A stretch of 47,964 nt of DNA. Origin: Rhodanobacteraceae bacterium. Lineage in GTDB: Bacteria > Pseudomonadota > Gammaproteobacteria > Xanthomonadales > Rhodanobacteraceae. Positions 26,507-34,291 of the stretch are shown here, piece after piece. Below the pieces are notes generated by a model, which was given only the letters and a program-made list of their open reading frames with translations, searched no databases and was not told where the DNA came from. A program made the position numbers and the translations under genes. The DNA lies in contig PLNP01000046.1 of the NCBI GenBank assembly GCA_003142815.1, positions 542 to 48,505 on the forward strand. Reading direction: 5' to 3'. The first letter of the stretch is position 1. Each line of letters starts with the position of its first letter.

Positions 26507-29458
26507 CTAGAAACTGAAGCCGCCCGTGATCTTGATCGTGCGCGTCGGCAAGACGATACCGGTGCCGTTGCGCTGGCCGAATGTCGGGTTGAAGTCGGGG
26601 GCCGGGCCACCGCGCCACGTGTCGAAGTCCGTGTAGTTGCGCCTGTTGAACACGTTCAGGATGTCCACGCGGAAGCGCAGCGCCATCTTATTGTCCAGAT
26701 TCCATTCCTTCGACGCCGCGAGGTCAAGCTGACGCAGCCCGTACCTGTACGACGGAGTGAGAGGATCGAAGAAGCAATGATTGAAATCGATCGCATCGTG
26801 GCAGTTGGTCGCGTCCAGGGTCGTCGCACTTGCGAGCGTCCCCTTCGCCGAATAGGTAACGCCCAAGGGTCCATCGATGATGCCGGTGACGACGAGGCGA
26901 TGGCGGGGAATTCCGACCGAACGGTGCCAGCCGACCTGACTGACATTCGGATAGTCGAAGACGTAGTGCTCATCGCTCGCCGCCACGTTCGGCCGATTCT
27001 CCTTCGCGGCGCTGAAGGTGTACGCGACGGTAACGCCCCAGCCGGAGTCGCGTGTGTACGGCTTGTCGAGCGAAAGCAGGAGCGAGTTCAGCCGCGTCTC
27101 GAGCCCGTTGTCCGCGAGAATCAGCTGGCCGAACCCGGGAATACCGAAGCCCCAGGGTTGGCCACCCCAGGTCGTGCCCGCTGGGCGGAAGGTTCCGTCC
27201 GGATACCGATTGCCGAGCGTGAACACGATGCCGTCATGACTTTCGATATGCACGACGCTGACCGAGCTGTTCCAGTCGCCGAGCGCATTGCGCATGCCGA
27301 GGCTGAACTGGTCGGAGTAGGGCGTCTTGATATTGTTGTTGATCATATCGACTTCACCGCCGAGGTTCGGGTTGCCTGCGACGAGAGCAGCCAGGTTCGC
27401 CGGATCGAGATAGGCCGGATCCCAGGCGAGACAGGTGCCGGTTCCGACAGCGCAAGGATGGGCCGCCGTATTGAAATTGAACTGGTAGCGCGGGAATGTC
27501 CCTGCGGAGCGTTCCAGCGCGAGGTAATCGAACAGGTTGCGATCGTAGGCACGACCTACGCCGCCGAAGATGACGTGCTGCTGGTCGGCATTGAGGTCGT
27601 ACGAGAAACCGAGGCGCGGCTGCCACTCATCCTTCGGCGCGCTGCGGTTGTGGCCGTTGCTGATGTAGTTGTCGATGTTGTAGTCGGTGTGCTGGATGTT
27701 CGCCCAGTTGTGCAACGCGGCAACCAGATCCGGACGCGAGACATAATTGAGGTAACTCGGCGTCTCCTCGTAGTCCCAGCGCAAACCGAGGTTCAGGGTC
27801 AACTTGTCGCTGACCTCCCAGTCGTCCTGCAGATAGATGCCGAACTGGCTGTTGCGTGAAGTGATATCTTGGCTGCCGACGCCCGGCACGGTCTGGCCGA
27901 ACTCGACGCGATTCGGGATCGTGTAGCTTTCGAGGATGTCGTAAAAGAATTGTGGGTTGTAGGGTTGCTGCTGGAACGCATTGATCTCGATCTTCTTGTA
28001 CTTCAATCCGGTTTTGATGGTGTGCGCGCCGGCGAAATCGAAGCCGGTGTAGGTGAAGTCGTCCTGGAACGAATACCCCTTCTGGCCTTTGTCCTGGAAG
28101 TCTTCGCCGCCGCCGGTGTTGAGTATGGTCCGGTAGTCGGGCGTGACCAGGCGGTAGCCGAGCGCCGACGTGATCGCTCTCGGATTCCAGGACTGGTCCT
28201 CGTAGGTCAGATGCGCGTCGTTGAGCCAGGTGTTGCCGGTGTACTGATAGCGCAGGTCGACGCGCTTCTCGTCATTGGTCTTGCGGCTGCCGAACGAGGC
28301 CGTATTCGGCCCGTTGCCGACATTGCTGATATCGGACTCCTTGCGGTACTTCGTGGTGAGTTCGAAGAGGTGTACGTCGCCCGGTGTCCAGGTCAGCTTG
28401 CCGAAGTACAAGTCTTCCTTGAACGGCTCGCTGAGAGGACGCACAAGGGCGGCCAGATCGGGCGGTAGGTCCGAGGCGTGCACGTTCTCGCCGAGTCTGA
28501 CTTCGCTCGGCGTTACGAAATCCTTCGCCTCATACGAAACGAAGAATTGCAGCAGGTCCCTCACGATCGGACCACCCAAAGAAGCGCCGTATTGCTTCTC
28601 CATGGAGGGAACCTGCAGTTTGTTCTGGATTTCGCCAGGTGTCTTGCTACGCAGATCCTGGTCCGTGTAATCGAAAAAGGCATCGCCGTGAAACTCGTTG
28701 GTGCCTGACTTCGTGACTGCGGTGATCGCCGCGCTGCTGATCTGGTCGAACTCGGCCTTGTAGTTCGAGGTGATGACCTTGTATTCGGCGATCGCCGACT
28801 GCGGGAACGGATTGCCCCGGGTCGAATCCTGCCCGCTCAGGCCGCCCTTGGTTACGTAGTTCTTCTGGCCGACACCGTCGATGTAGACGTTGACGCCGTT
28901 CGACGACTGCGCGCCGCTCTTGAGCTGGGTCGAGCCATCGGACTTCGTGATGAACTCCACCCCGGGAACGATATCGGCGAAGGCGAGGAAGTTGCGGGAT
29001 GCCTGTGGCAGCGCTTCGATCTGCTTCTGGCTGATATACGTCGCAATCTCCGAGGTCTTGACCTCGACCAGCGACTGCGCCGTGACGGTGACGCCCTCAA
29101 GCGTCGTCGTCTCGGCTTCGCTCGGCGCGGCCGCTCCGGCTTCGAGGTTCAAGGTCGCGGTCTGCGCGACCGACAAAGTAACCGTTTTGGTCGCGCCCGA
29201 CGCCACGCTGATGCTGTAGGTGCCCGGTGGCAGGCCAGCCACCGTGTAGCTGCCATCGCTGGTTGCGGTGACATGCCGCACCAGGCCGGTATTCATGTTC
29301 GTCGCGGTGATTTCGGTACCCGCGGCCGCCCGTCCGCGCAGCGTCGCGTTCGTGCTTTGCGCAAACAGGTTCGGCGCAGCGACGCACAGGCAGCTCGCCA
29401 GCGCGCAGACCAGCAGCTTCCGATTCATCGGCCGTTTTGTCGTGACGTATGCGTTCAT
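26507..29458 (-). CDS. TonB-dependent receptor, Oar-like
   Basis: 983 residues from the ATG at 29458, chosen because GGGAGGA precedes it by eight bases; the open frame to 29590 is unsupported. After a signal peptide (LLVCALASCLCVAAPNLFAQ) comes a carboxypeptidase-regulatory-like beta domain (about 35-110: VTATSDGSYTVAGLPPGTYS), then the plug (LEGVTVTAQS, LPQASRNFLAFADIVPGVEF), then the 22-strand barrel ending in a typical aromatic terminus (RTIKITGGFSF). It imports large oligosaccharides through the outer membrane with TonB energy. It follows the LacI gene by 71 bp and precedes the glycosidase and ABC genes, so the glucan is its likely ligand. Confidence 0.94.
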   Translation of the reverse strand: MNAYVTTKRPMNRKLLVCALASCLCVAAPNLFAQSTNATLRGRAAAGTEITATNMNTGLVRHVTATSDGSYTVAGLPPGTYSISVASGATKTVTLSVAQTATLNLEAGAAAPSEAETTTLEGVTVTAQSLVEVKTSEIATYISQKQIEALPQASRNFLAFADIVPGVEFITKSDGSTQLKSGAQSSNGVNVYIDGVGQKNYVTKGGLSGQDSTRGNPFPQSAIAEYKVITSNYKAEFDQISSAAITAVTKSGTNEFHGDAFFDYTDQDLRSKTPGEIQNKLQVPSMEKQYGASLGGPIVRDLLQFFVSYEAKDFVTPSEVRLGENVHASDLPPDLAALVRPLSEPFKEDLYFGKLTWTPGDVHLFELTTKYRKESDISNVGNGPNTASFGSRKTNDEKRVDLRYQYTGNTWLNDAHLTYEDQSWNPRAITSALGYRLVTPDYRTILNTGGGEDFQDKGQKGYSFQDDFTYTGFDFAGAHTIKTGLKYKKIEINAFQQQPYNPQFFYDILESYTIPNRVEFGQTVPGVGSQDITSRNSQFGIYLQDDWEVSDKLTLNLGLRWDYEETPSYLNYVSRPDLVAALHNWANIQHTDYNIDNYISNGHNRSAPKDEWQPRLGFSYDLNADQQHVIFGGVGRAYDRNLFDYLALERSAGTFPRYQFNFNTAAHPCAVGTGTCLAWDPAYLDPANLAALVAGNPNLGGEVDMINNNIKTPYSDQFSLGMRNALGDWNSSVSVVHIESHDGIVFTLGNRYPDGTFRPAGTTWGGQPWGFGIPGFGQLILADNGLETRLNSLLLSLDKPYTRDSGWGVTVAYTFSAAKENRPNVAASDEHYVFDYPNVSQVGWHRSVGIPRHRLVVTGIIDGPLGVTYSAKGTLASATTLDATNCHDAIDFNHCFFDPLTPSYRYGLRQLDLAASKEWNLDNKMALRFRVDILNVFNRRNYTDFDTWRGGPAPDFNPTFGQRNGTGIVLPTRTIKITGGFSF

Positions 29459-29529
29459 TGCGTGTTCCTCCCCGGAGGTTTGAAAAACGGATGGCAGAAA
29501 ACGAAAGCCCCTGCCCCTGATCGGTTTGC

Positions 29530-30549
29530 TCAACTCGTATTGGCGTGCGCCATTGCGTCGCCGCAGGACTGGCGAATTACCAGGCTGCAAGCCAGTTCAC
29601 GCGAGAAGCGCGGCGATTCGTTCGGGCGCTCGATCGCGTCGGCGAGGCGCTCCAGTGCCTGCATGCCCATGTCCGCGATGCGCACGCGCACCGTCGTCAG
29701 CGGCGGCGAGACGAAGCGCGCGATCGGAATGTCGTCGAAGCCGGCGAGGGCGACATCGTCGGGCACCTTGATGCCCTGTTCGTTCAATGCGAACAGACAA
29801 CCGAGCGCCATCATGTCGTTGGCCGCGAAGATGGCGTCGGGCAGGTCGCCAAGTTCGCGCAGGTTTAGGCCGGCGCGATAACCGGATTCCTCGCTGAAGT
29901 CGCCGGCAAGAATCGTCTCGGCCTGCTCCGGCAGGCGATGATGGAGCGCATCCCGATAGCCGCGCAGGCGCTCGTCGGCGTCGAAGTTGTTGGCCGGGCC
30001 GGCGATGAACGCGATACGCCGGTGCCCGCAGCTGACCAAGTGCTGCACCATGGCGCAGGCGCCGCCGTAGTTGTCGATCGACAGCGAACGATATTTGCTG
30101 CCGGACACGCGCGTATTCATCAACACGGTAGGTAGCGACGCGGGCAGGTTTTCGGCGAGCATGTCGGCATCTGCGTGCGGGGACATGATCAGTAGTCCGT
30201 CGACCCTGCCGCGCAGCGCGCGCAGCACTTCGCCAGCCTCGGAGGCCGAGCCATGAGAACTCGATACGAGCAGATGCAGGCCGTGCGCTCGCGCAGCGGC
30301 ATCCATGCCGCGAATCAGTTCCGAGAAGAACTCGCCATGCAGATCCGGCAGCACGGCGCCGATGGTTTGCGTGCGCCGCGTGATCAGACTGCGCGCGGCG
30401 CTGTTCGGCATGTAGCGAAGTTGCGTCGCGGCATCGAGGATGCGTTGCCGCGTCGCGTCGGTGACATTATTGTGACCGTTCAACGCGCGCGAGACCGAAG
30501 CGACTGAGACACCCGCAATCTTGGCCACGTTTTTGATTGTCGCATTCAC
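29530..30549 (-). CDS. LacI-family regulator of the sugar operon
   Basis: 339 residues. The start is a GTG at 30549, the only codon that preserves the full HTH (MNATIKNVAKIAGVSVASVS, then RALNG). The hinge helix SAARSLITRRTQTIGAV follows, then a periplasmic-binding-protein-like effector domain (DNYGGACAMVQHLVSCGHRR, FAANDMMALGCLFALNEQGI, LAGFDDIPIARFVSPPLTTV). It should repress when no inducer sugar is bound. A perfect 18-bp palindrome with central CG, typical of LacI operators, lies 24 bp before the start. The regulator therefore probably controls itself and, by readthrough, the receptor and downstream operon. Confidence 0.95.
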   Translation of the reverse strand: MNATIKNVAKIAGVSVASVSRALNGHNNVTDATRQRILDAATQLRYMPNSAARSLITRRTQTIGAVLPDLHGEFFSELIRGMDAAARAHGLHLLVSSSHGSASEAGEVLRALRGRVDGLLIMSPHADADMLAENLPASLPTVLMNTRVSGSKYRSLSIDNYGGACAMVQHLVSCGHRRIAFIAGPANNFDADERLRGYRDALHHRLPEQAETILAGDFSEESGYRAGLNLRELGDLPDAIFAANDMMALGCLFALNEQGIKVPDDVALAGFDDIPIARFVSPPLTTVRVRIADMGMQALERLADAIERPNESPRFSRELACSLVIRQSCGDAMAHANTS

Positions 30550-30572
30550 GGCTTGCGGTGCGGTCCGGCAAG

Positions 30573-30590
30573 GATGTAAACGTTTACATC
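30573..30590. promoter_or_regulatory. LacI-type operator
   Basis: GATGTAAACGTTTACATC is a perfect 18-bp palindrome centred on CG, the classical LacI-family operator form. It lies 24 bp upstream of the GTG start of the LacI gene, placing it over the promoter or transcription start. I found no second copy before the UgpC/GH1 pair, before glk or before the receptor. Confidence 0.85.
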
Positions 30591-30770
30591 ATGCTGGCGC
30601 CCATGACCGATTGTCATGTTGCGGTACAGCAGCGCCAGGGTGGTGCGGAACGGTCGTCAAAAGCCACGCGACCGACTCGCGGTGGGCATGAGCCACGCGT
30701 GGGTGCGCGACGAAACCTGGCTCGGAGTGACGCGCGACCGCTGCCGGCCCCGCGCAAGGCAGTTCGATGA

Positions 30771-31060
30771 GAAGTCTTTCTGGAGCCCGACGTAGAAGCC
30801 GCGGCGCGTGCCGAACGGCGGCGCATCGACGCCGATACCGGAACCGTCGCGCAATTCATAGACGCAATCGGTCACGTTGATCGCGGCAACGCGCACATCG
30901 ACCTTGCCGAGTGTCGGCAGATCGAACTTGCGGTCGACCGAGAGATTGATGTTGTAGTAATGCGGCAGATGCGCCCTGTTCGCAGAATCGTGGCGCAGGC
31001 CGGAACCATACAGGAAGTCCGCGCTGAGGCGAGCGAGGTCTTCTTCATGGGTTCCGTGAA
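30771..31060 (-). pseudogene. C-terminal remnant of a TonB-dependent receptor
   Basis: About 95 residues read like the last barrel strands of a TonB receptor: ADFLYGSGLRHDSANRAHLP, then YYNINLSVDRKFDLPTLGKV and GTRRGFYVGLQKDF, the usual final aromatic end, at 30771. The frame then runs on to 30657 without family similarity. No signal peptide, plug or earlier barrel exists. It belongs to a receptor class different from the full-length one nearby. The remainder was deleted, perhaps when the sugar locus was rearranged. Confidence 0.75.
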
Positions 31061-31081
31061 GCTTGGCGAGGCAAGCATGAT

Positions 31082-31098
31082 ATGTTATGATATATTGT
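31082..31098. promoter_or_regulatory. Zur-box-like site 1
   Basis: ATGTTATGATATATTGT matches 13 of 17 positions of the gammaproteobacterial Zur core ATGTTATAATATAACAT. It stands out as an AT-rich patch in GC-rich DNA, about 110 bp before the MerC gene. A candidate only. Confidence 0.4.
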
Positions 31099-31180
31099 AC
31101 CAATCGTGTCGCATGTGTGGGAAGTCATACCGCGCCGGTTGTGCCAAGCGCCATCCGTCGCCGATTGATGTCGCGAACGT

Positions 31181-31197
31181 AACGTTATAATGTCAGC
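31181..31197. promoter_or_regulatory. Zur-box-like site 2
   Basis: AACGTTATAATGTCAGC resembles the left and central part of a Zur box (GTTATAAT) and ends 11 bp before the MerC start codon, where a bound repressor would block transcription. GTTATAAT could equally be a -10 promoter element. Confidence 0.35.
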
Positions 31198-31208
31198 CAG
31201 AGATCACC

Positions 31209-31664
31209 ATGAGCACCGGCCCGCATCCCCCATCGTTGTTCGCCCGCTTCGCCGATCGTTTTGGTGCGACCGCGTCGTTCCTGTGTGCGGTGCACTGCGC
31301 GCTGCTGCCACTGGTGCTTGCGATCCTGCCGGCGCTCGGGCTCAGTTTTCTCGCCGATCATCGTTTCGAGCATGCGTTCATCGCATTCGCTAGCATGCTG
31401 GCGCTGACCACGCTGATCGTCGGCGTCCGTCGCCATCAACGTTTTCGCGCGTTCTGGTTTCTGGCACCGGGCATCGTTTTGCTGTTCGCCGGCATCGTCG
31501 TCGATTTCGATCACGCAACGAGACTGCATGCGGCGTTGGTCGCGATGGGCGGCAGCTTGGTCGCACTCGCACACATCACCAATCTTCGTCTCAGCCACAG
31601 GCATGCGCATGACGCGCGTGCGGCCACTGAAACACCGGCGCACCCGGCGCGCGTGATTGTGTAA
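31209..31664 (+). CDS. MerC-domain membrane protein
   Basis: 151 residues with four predicted transmembrane helices. The N-terminal MerC signature is visible: ATASFLCAVHCALLPLVLAI, with the metal-binding C-x2-H-C type motif CAVHC. The C-terminus is His-rich (LSHRHAHDA). MerC transports mercury in mer operons, but isolated chromosomal MerC-domain proteins beside CDF exporters are thought to handle other divalent metals. No merR, merA or merT is present. The CDF exporter gene follows 20 bp later, so they share a transcript. Two Zur-like boxes upstream point to zinc, though this is inference. Confidence 0.85.
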   Translation: MSTGPHPPSLFARFADRFGATASFLCAVHCALLPLVLAILPALGLSFLADHRFEHAFIAFASMLALTTLIVGVRRHQRFRAFWFLAPGIVLLFAGIVVDFDHATRLHAALVAMGGSLVALAHITNLRLSHRHAHDARAATETPAHPARVIV

Positions 31665-31684
31665 CCGCGCGCCTCCTGCCTAGC

Positions 31685-32638
31685 ATGTCGCGCCTGTCGA
31701 AGAGTCGATCCGCGCGGATGAATCACGAGCACGAACATTTGCACGCGCACGACCACGCGCACGCGTCTCTGATCGAGCGTCGCGAGCGACGCTTGTTGAT
31801 CGCATTCGCGCTGACTGCGGGGATGCTGATCATCGAAGCGATCGGTGGCTGGCTGTCGGGATCGCTCGCATTGCTGGCGGACGCCGCGCATATGCTGGTC
31901 GACGCCGTCGCATTGCTGTTCGCGTGGCTCGGAGCGCACTACGCACGCCGCCCCGCGGACGCGCGCCGCAGCTTTGGTTATGCCCGGCTCGAAGTTCTGG
32001 TCGGGTACAGCAATTCGTTGATCCAGTTCGTGCTGGTCGCGTGGATCGTCGCCGAAGCCTTGCTGCGCCTGCACGATTCGCAACCGATTCTGTCCGGCAT
32101 GATGTTCGTGGTCGCGGTGGCGGGCCTGTTGGTCAATGCGCTCGTGTTGTCTGCGCTGGCGGATCACGATCACAACGACCTCAATACGGCCAGCGCGCGC
32201 TTGCATGTATTCGGCGATTTGTTCGGTTCGCTCGGCGCGATCGGGGCGGCATTGCTGATCCGTTATTTCGGCTGGCTCTGGGCCGACCCGGCAGCGTCGA
32301 TCCTGGTTTCGCTGCTGATTCTGTCCAGTGCGTGGCGCCTGCTGCGCCGGTCGGGGCACATCCTGCTCGAAGGTGCGCCGGAAGGCGTCGACGCGGATCT
32401 CGTGGGCGGCACGTTGAAGAACGAGGCGACGGGTGTCTGCGATGTCCACCATGTCCATGTCTGGCAATTGGCCGGCGGCTATCACGTGGCGACGTTGCAC
32501 GCGCGGCTCATCGATGGCGCAGATGCGGATGTCGCGATTGGTTCGATCCTTGCCGTCCTGCGCGAGCGCTTCCGGATCGAGCATGCGACCGTGCAGCTGG
32601 AGACGTTTGGTTGCGCGGACGTGCGCTGCTGGGGCTAG
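31685..32638 (+). CDS. Cation diffusion facilitator, zinc exporter (ZitB/CzcD type)
   Basis: 317 residues from ATG 31685; a second in-frame ATG at 31718 (MNHEHEHLHAHDHAHA) is equally possible, and neither has a strong ribosome-binding site. A His-rich cytosolic N-terminus precedes six transmembrane helices. Both transport-site motifs are intact: SLALLADAAHMLVDAVALLF (helix 2, H and D) and DLNTASARLHVFGDLFGSLG (helix 5, H and D). The C-terminal cytoplasmic domain (CDVHHVHVWQLAGGYHVATL) regulates zinc export. It moves Zn2+ or Cd2+ out of the cytoplasm in exchange for protons. Export under a Zur box would be unusual unless Zur activates it, as reported for a xanthomonad. Confidence 0.93.
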   Translation: MSRLSKSRSARMNHEHEHLHAHDHAHASLIERRERRLLIAFALTAGMLIIEAIGGWLSGSLALLADAAHMLVDAVALLFAWLGAHYARRPADARRSFGYARLEVLVGYSNSLIQFVLVAWIVAEALLRLHDSQPILSGMMFVVAVAGLLVNALVLSALADHDHNDLNTASARLHVFGDLFGSLGAIGAALLIRYFGWLWADPAASILVSLLILSSAWRLLRRSGHILLEGAPEGVDADLVGGTLKNEATGVCDVHHVHVWQLAGGYHVATLHARLIDGADADVAIGSILAVLRERFRIEHATVQLETFGCADVRCWG

Positions 32639-32759
32639 CGAAATCGTCGCGGCGGCGACCGCGTTCCGTCGCGACCGGCGCCGCTTCGTTATTGCATAGG
32701 GCATGCAGACTGTTATCCTGCGCGCCCTCGACAATCCCCAAACACTCAAAGGAGTCACC

Positions 32760-32942
32760 ATGGGCAGGGGCGACCGCAAGACCAAGAAAGGCAAGATCGC
32801 GATCCGCAGCTATGGCAATACGCGCCCGCACGCGGTGAAGGCAGAAGCTGGGGCCAGGCCCGCAGTCACGAAACCGGTGGCCAAGCCGGCGGTGAAGAAG
32901 GCTGCGCCGGTGAAGAAGGCGGCGGCAAAGAAAACCGCTTGA
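32760..32942 (+). CDS. THX-type 30S ribosomal protein with Lys/Ala-rich tail
   Basis: 60 residues. The start at 32760 follows AAAGGAG (32748-32754) by five bases, a strong site. Residues 1-24 (MGRGDRKTKKGKIAIRSYGN, then TRPH) match the THX family, a small basic protein that sits at the top of the 30S head. The remaining residues are a low-complexity tail of K, A, P and V (KPVAKPAVKKAAPVKKAAAK) resembling histone H1-like or nucleoid-protein tails, which basic THX members lack. It stands alone, with its own upstream region of 120 bp. Confidence 0.85.
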   Translation: MGRGDRKTKKGKIAIRSYGNTRPHAVKAEAGARPAVTKPVAKPAVKKAAPVKKAAAKKTA

Positions 32943-33054
32943 TCGGAACGCGCGCGTGTGACGCGTGGAGTCCTGATTCGGCGGATCGACGCGGTTCCGC
33001 CCGCATCTGCGCGTATGGCGACGCGGCGGAGCAGGTCGGCATTCTGGAATAGCC

Positions 33055-33741
33055 ATGTCTGCAGTGCCACCGACATCCGTCGGACCAGGAATGTGGAAAC
33101 GGTTTGGCCAGCGCCTCCTCAGGCGCAAGCGCTTCAACCTGGCGGCGTTGCTGTTCGTCGCCCTGATCGGGGCGTTCAGCGCCGGTGGAATGGGTCCGAC
33201 GCGCGCGATCGTGCTCGCGTTCGCGATCGCTTCGGCTGCGTTCCTCGGTGCGGTCGCGTGGATGTTTTCGCATTCGGAAACCGCATCCATCCGCGTGCGT
33301 GCGCGCAAGGAAGATCAGGGGCTGTGGGGACTTCTGCTCAGCAGTGTCGCGGTGACAGGCGTGGTTCTGGTCGCGCTCGGTCTCGAGATGCACCTTGACA
33401 CGAAGAGTGACGCATTTGGGTTCGTGCTGGCCTCGGTCAGTCTGTTGCTGTCGTGGTTGTTCATGAACACGATGTTTGCACTGCATTACGCGCATGCGTA
33501 CTACGGCGACGACCAGCACGACGAGCCGCGTGGCGGTCTCGACTTTCCGGGCGAAAAGGATCCCGACTACTGGGATTTCGCTTACTTCGCGATGGTGATC
33601 GGAATGACCTTCCAGGTATCGGACGTGCAGATCTGCGAACGACCGATGCGCCACATCGCGCTTTTGCACAGCGTGATCGCGTTCTTCTTCAATGTCATCA
33701 TCATCGCGCTGACCGTCAATATCGTTGCCGGCAAGGCCTGA
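33055..33741 (+). CDS. DUF1345 membrane protein
   Basis: 228 residues with about five transmembrane helices. The diagnostic DUF1345 end is clear: GLDFPGEKDPDYWDFAYFAM and GMTFQVSDVQICERPMRHIA. The family is a conserved inner-membrane protein with no established function. The ATG at 33055 gives the normal length. A 113-bp gap separates it from the THX gene. Nothing unusual is seen. Confidence 0.9.
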   Translation: MSAVPPTSVGPGMWKRFGQRLLRRKRFNLAALLFVALIGAFSAGGMGPTRAIVLAFAIASAAFLGAVAWMFSHSETASIRVRARKEDQGLWGLLLSSVAVTGVVLVALGLEMHLDTKSDAFGFVLASVSLLLSWLFMNTMFALHYAHAYYGDDQHDEPRGGLDFPGEKDPDYWDFAYFAMVIGMTFQVSDVQICERPMRHIALLHSVIAFFFNVIIIALTVNIVAGKA

Positions 33742-33804
33742 ATCAGGCGGCCAATTGGGTGATTTGAGCCCGCTTGACAGGTCGCGACGGGCCTCAACAG
33801 AAAG

Positions 33805-33834
33805 TTAGCGTTTGCCCGGATTTGCGCGTATAGT
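33805..33834 (+). promoter_or_regulatory. Possible promoter of the cold-shock gene
   Basis: TTAGCG (33805-33810), an 18-bp spacer and TATAGT (33829-33834) could form a sigma-70 promoter. It would give the cold-shock gene a leader of about 155 bases, the long 5' untranslated type typical of temperature-sensing csp mRNAs. The -35 is weak. Confidence 0.3.
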
Positions 33835-33995
33835 CGAACCACTGTGTTTGCAAGGGTCACTGTGAATCGTGGCCTGATGCAGTAGATCTTTCACGATCCG
33901 CTTCATCGATTCGCCTCGTTAGCTCCCTGCAACCCAGTCTCGGTGCGGAATGTTCCGCAATCGTGATGTCATCAGTGTTTCCAGGAGTTTCAGAG

Positions 33996-34205
33996 ATGTC
34001 GAATCGTCAAAACGGTACCGTCAAGTGGTTCAATGACGCCAAGGGTTTTGGTTTCATTACCCCGGAAAGCGGCCCCGACCTGTTCGTGCACTTTCGCGCG
34101 ATCCAGGGTACCGGCTTCAAGTCGTTGCAGGAAGGCCAGCGCGTCAGCTTCGTCGCCGTGCAGGGCCAGAAGGGCATGCAGGCCGATCAGGTCCAGGTGC
34201 TCTGA
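33996..34205 (+). CDS. Cold-shock-domain RNA chaperone (CspA family)
   Basis: 69 residues, one cold-shock domain. The start at 33996 follows AGGAG by eight bases; the ORF open from 33963 is only an extension. RNP1 reads KGFGFITP (about 17-24) and RNP2 LFVHFRAI. The second motif usually has Ser where Arg stands here, an altered surface residue next to the RNA-binding aromatic residues. The protein binds single-stranded RNA and melts secondary structure. A strong terminator follows 29 bp after the stop, so it is monocistronic. Confidence 0.95.
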   Translation: MSNRQNGTVKWFNDAKGFGFITPESGPDLFVHFRAIQGTGFKSLQEGQRVSFVAVQGQKGMQADQVQVL

Positions 34206-34233
34206 TCTGCGCGTAAGCGTGTTTGAGTAATGG

Positions 34234-34263
34234 AAAGCCCCGGGTGCAAGCCCGGGGCTTTTT
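34234..34263 (+). terminator. Rho-independent terminator after the cold-shock gene
   Basis: AAAGCCCCGGG (34234-34244) pairs perfectly with CCCGGGGCTTT (34251-34261) over a 6-base loop, followed by further T (TTTTT at 34259-34263). Because the sequence is symmetric (A-run before, T-run after), it can also stop transcription of the convergent PhzF gene. Confidence 0.93.
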
Positions 34264-34291
34264 GCGTTTCAGGGGCTGCGATATGCCGAAC

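Noticed and set aside
26426-27859. 477-codon plus-strand frame
   Set aside because: Antisense of the TonB receptor; no start signal or domain.
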